64,000 nt of DNA from Rhynochetos jubatus. Lineage: Eukaryota > Chordata > Aves > Eurypygiformes > Rhynochetidae. The notes under the pieces are model-generated. The model did no database searches. It was not told where the DNA came from and worked only from the letters and a program-made list of their open reading frames with translations. The position numbers and the translations under genes are program-made. Below are positions 61,901 through 64,000 of the stretch, piece by piece (the stretch's first letter is position 1; each line of letters starts with the position of its first letter). Location: contig CM050648.1 of NCBI GenBank assembly GCA_027574665.1, positions 67,039,363 to 67,103,362 on the forward strand. The letters are read 5' to 3'.

Positions 61901-64000
61901 ATAGTAATTAGCTGTTATTCAATATGGCTACAAAATTTGGTTTTGCTGAGTTATCAACAGGAAAATGCTAATATTTAAAGTAATTTGCTGTAGAAATAGG
62001 CTAAAGTGAATCTGTGAGAAGACAGTCAGCCCGTGCAATTTATGCAGTGCTGTTATATGTTATACAAATTAGATTGGAACTCTGAGATATTTGCAAGTTC
62101 TAACTTTTCTTTGGTTGCTGTAGGAGAGGTGTATTAAACTGAATTTGAGAAGAAGCTTTATCTATTTGAAACAGAATAGCAGCTCTCATGTTTTTACTCT
62201 CTACTAAGGAGTTAATAGGATCCTATTCTGTTGTCATCTCTTAGCCTTGATTTTAGGTCTTCACTTCCCTGGGAAGTGCTTAGGTGAGAAATGTTGGAAG
62301 TGAAATGGAAACAGCTGAGATAGGTCTAGAAACCCTTGAGCTTACATTGCCAGACATCGACCTTTCTAACTAAACAACTACTGAGCAGCATTTGTAACCA
62401 GTGGAATTTCTTCCGATAGTGAAAGAAGTGAACCATGATCTTCAGGGTGTTTATAGCTTTGGCCAGTGTACTTTTCCCCTTTTCCAGTTTCCACTCACAG
62501 GCACAGTACTGTGCCTTTAGATATATTTTTCCCCCCCACACACATACTCTGCAGTGTTTAAAATCTGTCTGCACTACAGTTCTTTGAAAAACTGGTGGCT
62601 GTTTGCCTCAGATCTCTTTTTTTTATTTTTATTTTTTTTTAAACTGTATTACCGGATTCATGGTTATTGTGTTACTGGATTACAAAAACAGACTGGTGAT
62701 GAATACTAGGGTGTTTGTGACTTTTCCCTCCAGGGAAATACAGTGCTAAAATGTGATTTTTTTTAGTGAAGCAAATGTTGCAGGTGTCTGTTGAGTTTTC
62801 AAAAGGAAATTACAAAGCAAATTTGGGACTTCTCATGCCTACACTGTCATTTTTAAACCTGTACCATGGGTATCCAACATGGATGTTCAAATTGTATCTA
62901 TCTCAGATATCAGTCCTTGTGGCATTAAAGTATTGCAGACGGAAATACTATTTGATTTGGACTATGTGCCTTAGATTGTGTCCTCTGTAGTTTAAGAGAG
63001 GTAACTAGTGAGCGGATTTTGCACAGCCGGCAGCTTCACATGGCTTCCCCTGCAGCCTCAGCTGCTGTGGGATGAAACAGCACTTGAGGCGGGGGTGTTT
63101 CCAGATGATTCATGCTTTAGTAGGATGAGAACATATTTCAGAAACCTGTACAAAAAGAAAAATCTACAGGATACTGATATTTTCTTGAGTGGTGGCTTTC
63201 TGCTAGTAATCATCTAGTTGATTTCTGTGTTAGTTTATTGACTGTTCAGATGTCATTAACATCCTCCCTTGATTTTCATGCACAACACTATCACAATAAA
63301 TGCCAGTTTGTTTCTGTTTTGCTTTGGTTTTGTCAAATGATATGCAAATTCTGGTCTGTACAGTGCTATGAATCTACCACTTAATTTCTTTAATTAGGTT
63401 TAATTAAGAATAATTTAATAATGGAGAAGAATGGAGAAACTGGGTTATTCCAGGTATATTGAAGAAACATTTTAAAAATAACAAGTATGAGAGGAGAAGC
63501 AGGGACACTGGTAAAAATTACCATATGCAGGTAGTCATTTGGAGTGATATATTCCTTTTTTTTGGTTTGTATACTTTCATGCTAGTCACCTGCTTCTCCA
63601 CAAGGCAAGGGAGGGCATTTGCCTGTTAGCCCATGTAAGCCACAGAGACATGAGTAGAGTCTGGTGAGTGACGCTACCTTAATCTTGGAGAACAGATAGG
63701 GCAAAGTACAGATTACTAAGGATTAACAATCGGATATGTCTGCAAATTGACTGAGTCTTCTGGTGGAACCACCCATTTAGAGTAAGGAAATCATTCATCT
63801 TCCTTGACCTCAGTGCCACTACAAGGTAACCAATCCAGTTGTCACTGGTGTTGGTCTTGCAAAAGAAACACTGACTTGAAAACTTGAGGAAATAAATACC
63901 TTCATACTTACGTGGCTAGCATATAATGATAAGATCATTGATGTTTTTTCCCTGTGTTGGTCAGTCTGAATTAGATTTAAATTCATGGAATCGTCAAATC
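55931..64000. other. Gene-poor distal segment, 8 kb
   Basis: Apart from the ATTTT microsatellite, no gene, RNA or named mobile element was recognised to the end of the window. It may include conserved noncoding elements upstream of the next gene, but that needs an alignment to show. No GC-rich first exon of GABBR2 is visible. Confidence 0.55.
56689..56816. repeat. (ATTTT)n pentanucleotide microsatellite
   Basis: About 25 units of ATTTT, with slight irregularities near 56712 and 56794. It is intergenic and about 0.8 kb after the 54.45-55.93 kb CR1 copy. The frame that runs through it is an artefact of the repeat. Confidence 0.97.

Overview
The window looks like bird nuclear DNA. It carries several truncated CR1 LINEs (the usual avian LINE), one solo LTR of a kind common in bird genomes, introns of mostly 0.6 to 6.5 kb, and a split vertebrate gene with GT-AG junctions. 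I identified families from memory of their sequences. No database was searched.

Only one host gene can be supported: the 3' part of ANKS6 (SamCystin, the nephronophthisis gene NPHP16) on the + strand. Fourteen exons run from 2905 to 39293 and keep one reading frame through thirteen introns. They encode about 608 residues: the last ankyrin repeats, a long Ser/Pro-rich linker, a SAM domain and a short C-terminal tail. The start codon and first ankyrin repeats lie upstream of base 1. The 3' UTR follows, with the best polyadenylation signal at 39972-39977.

Between about 40 and 64 kb I find no coding exon. The stretch holds the debris of at least four CR1 copies (44.27-44.77 kb minus, 45.07-45.70 kb plus, 47.84-49.05 kb plus, 54.45-55.93 kb plus), the solo LTR (about 52.33-53.44 kb), a long ATTTT microsatellite (56.69-56.82 kb) and an isolated GC-rich, CpG-rich island (49.50-49.77 kb) containing a close match to the CTCF core motif. 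In mammals the gene after the ANKS6 3' end is GABBR2 in the same orientation. Its first exon is not recognisable here, so the region may be its distal upstream DNA, but that is inference.

Inside ANKS6 the introns carry CR1 fragments (1-502, 8.70-9.79 kb, 23.09-23.62 kb), an old eroded CR1-like segment in the last intron, a TA microsatellite, and a 63/62-bp near-perfect inverted repeat at 26031-26226. I saw no CRISPR array, rRNA, tRNA, operon or prokaryotic system. The most interesting items are small: the intronic hairpin, a tandem splice acceptor whose upstream member brings in a stop codon, and the orphan CpG island with its CTCF-like site.
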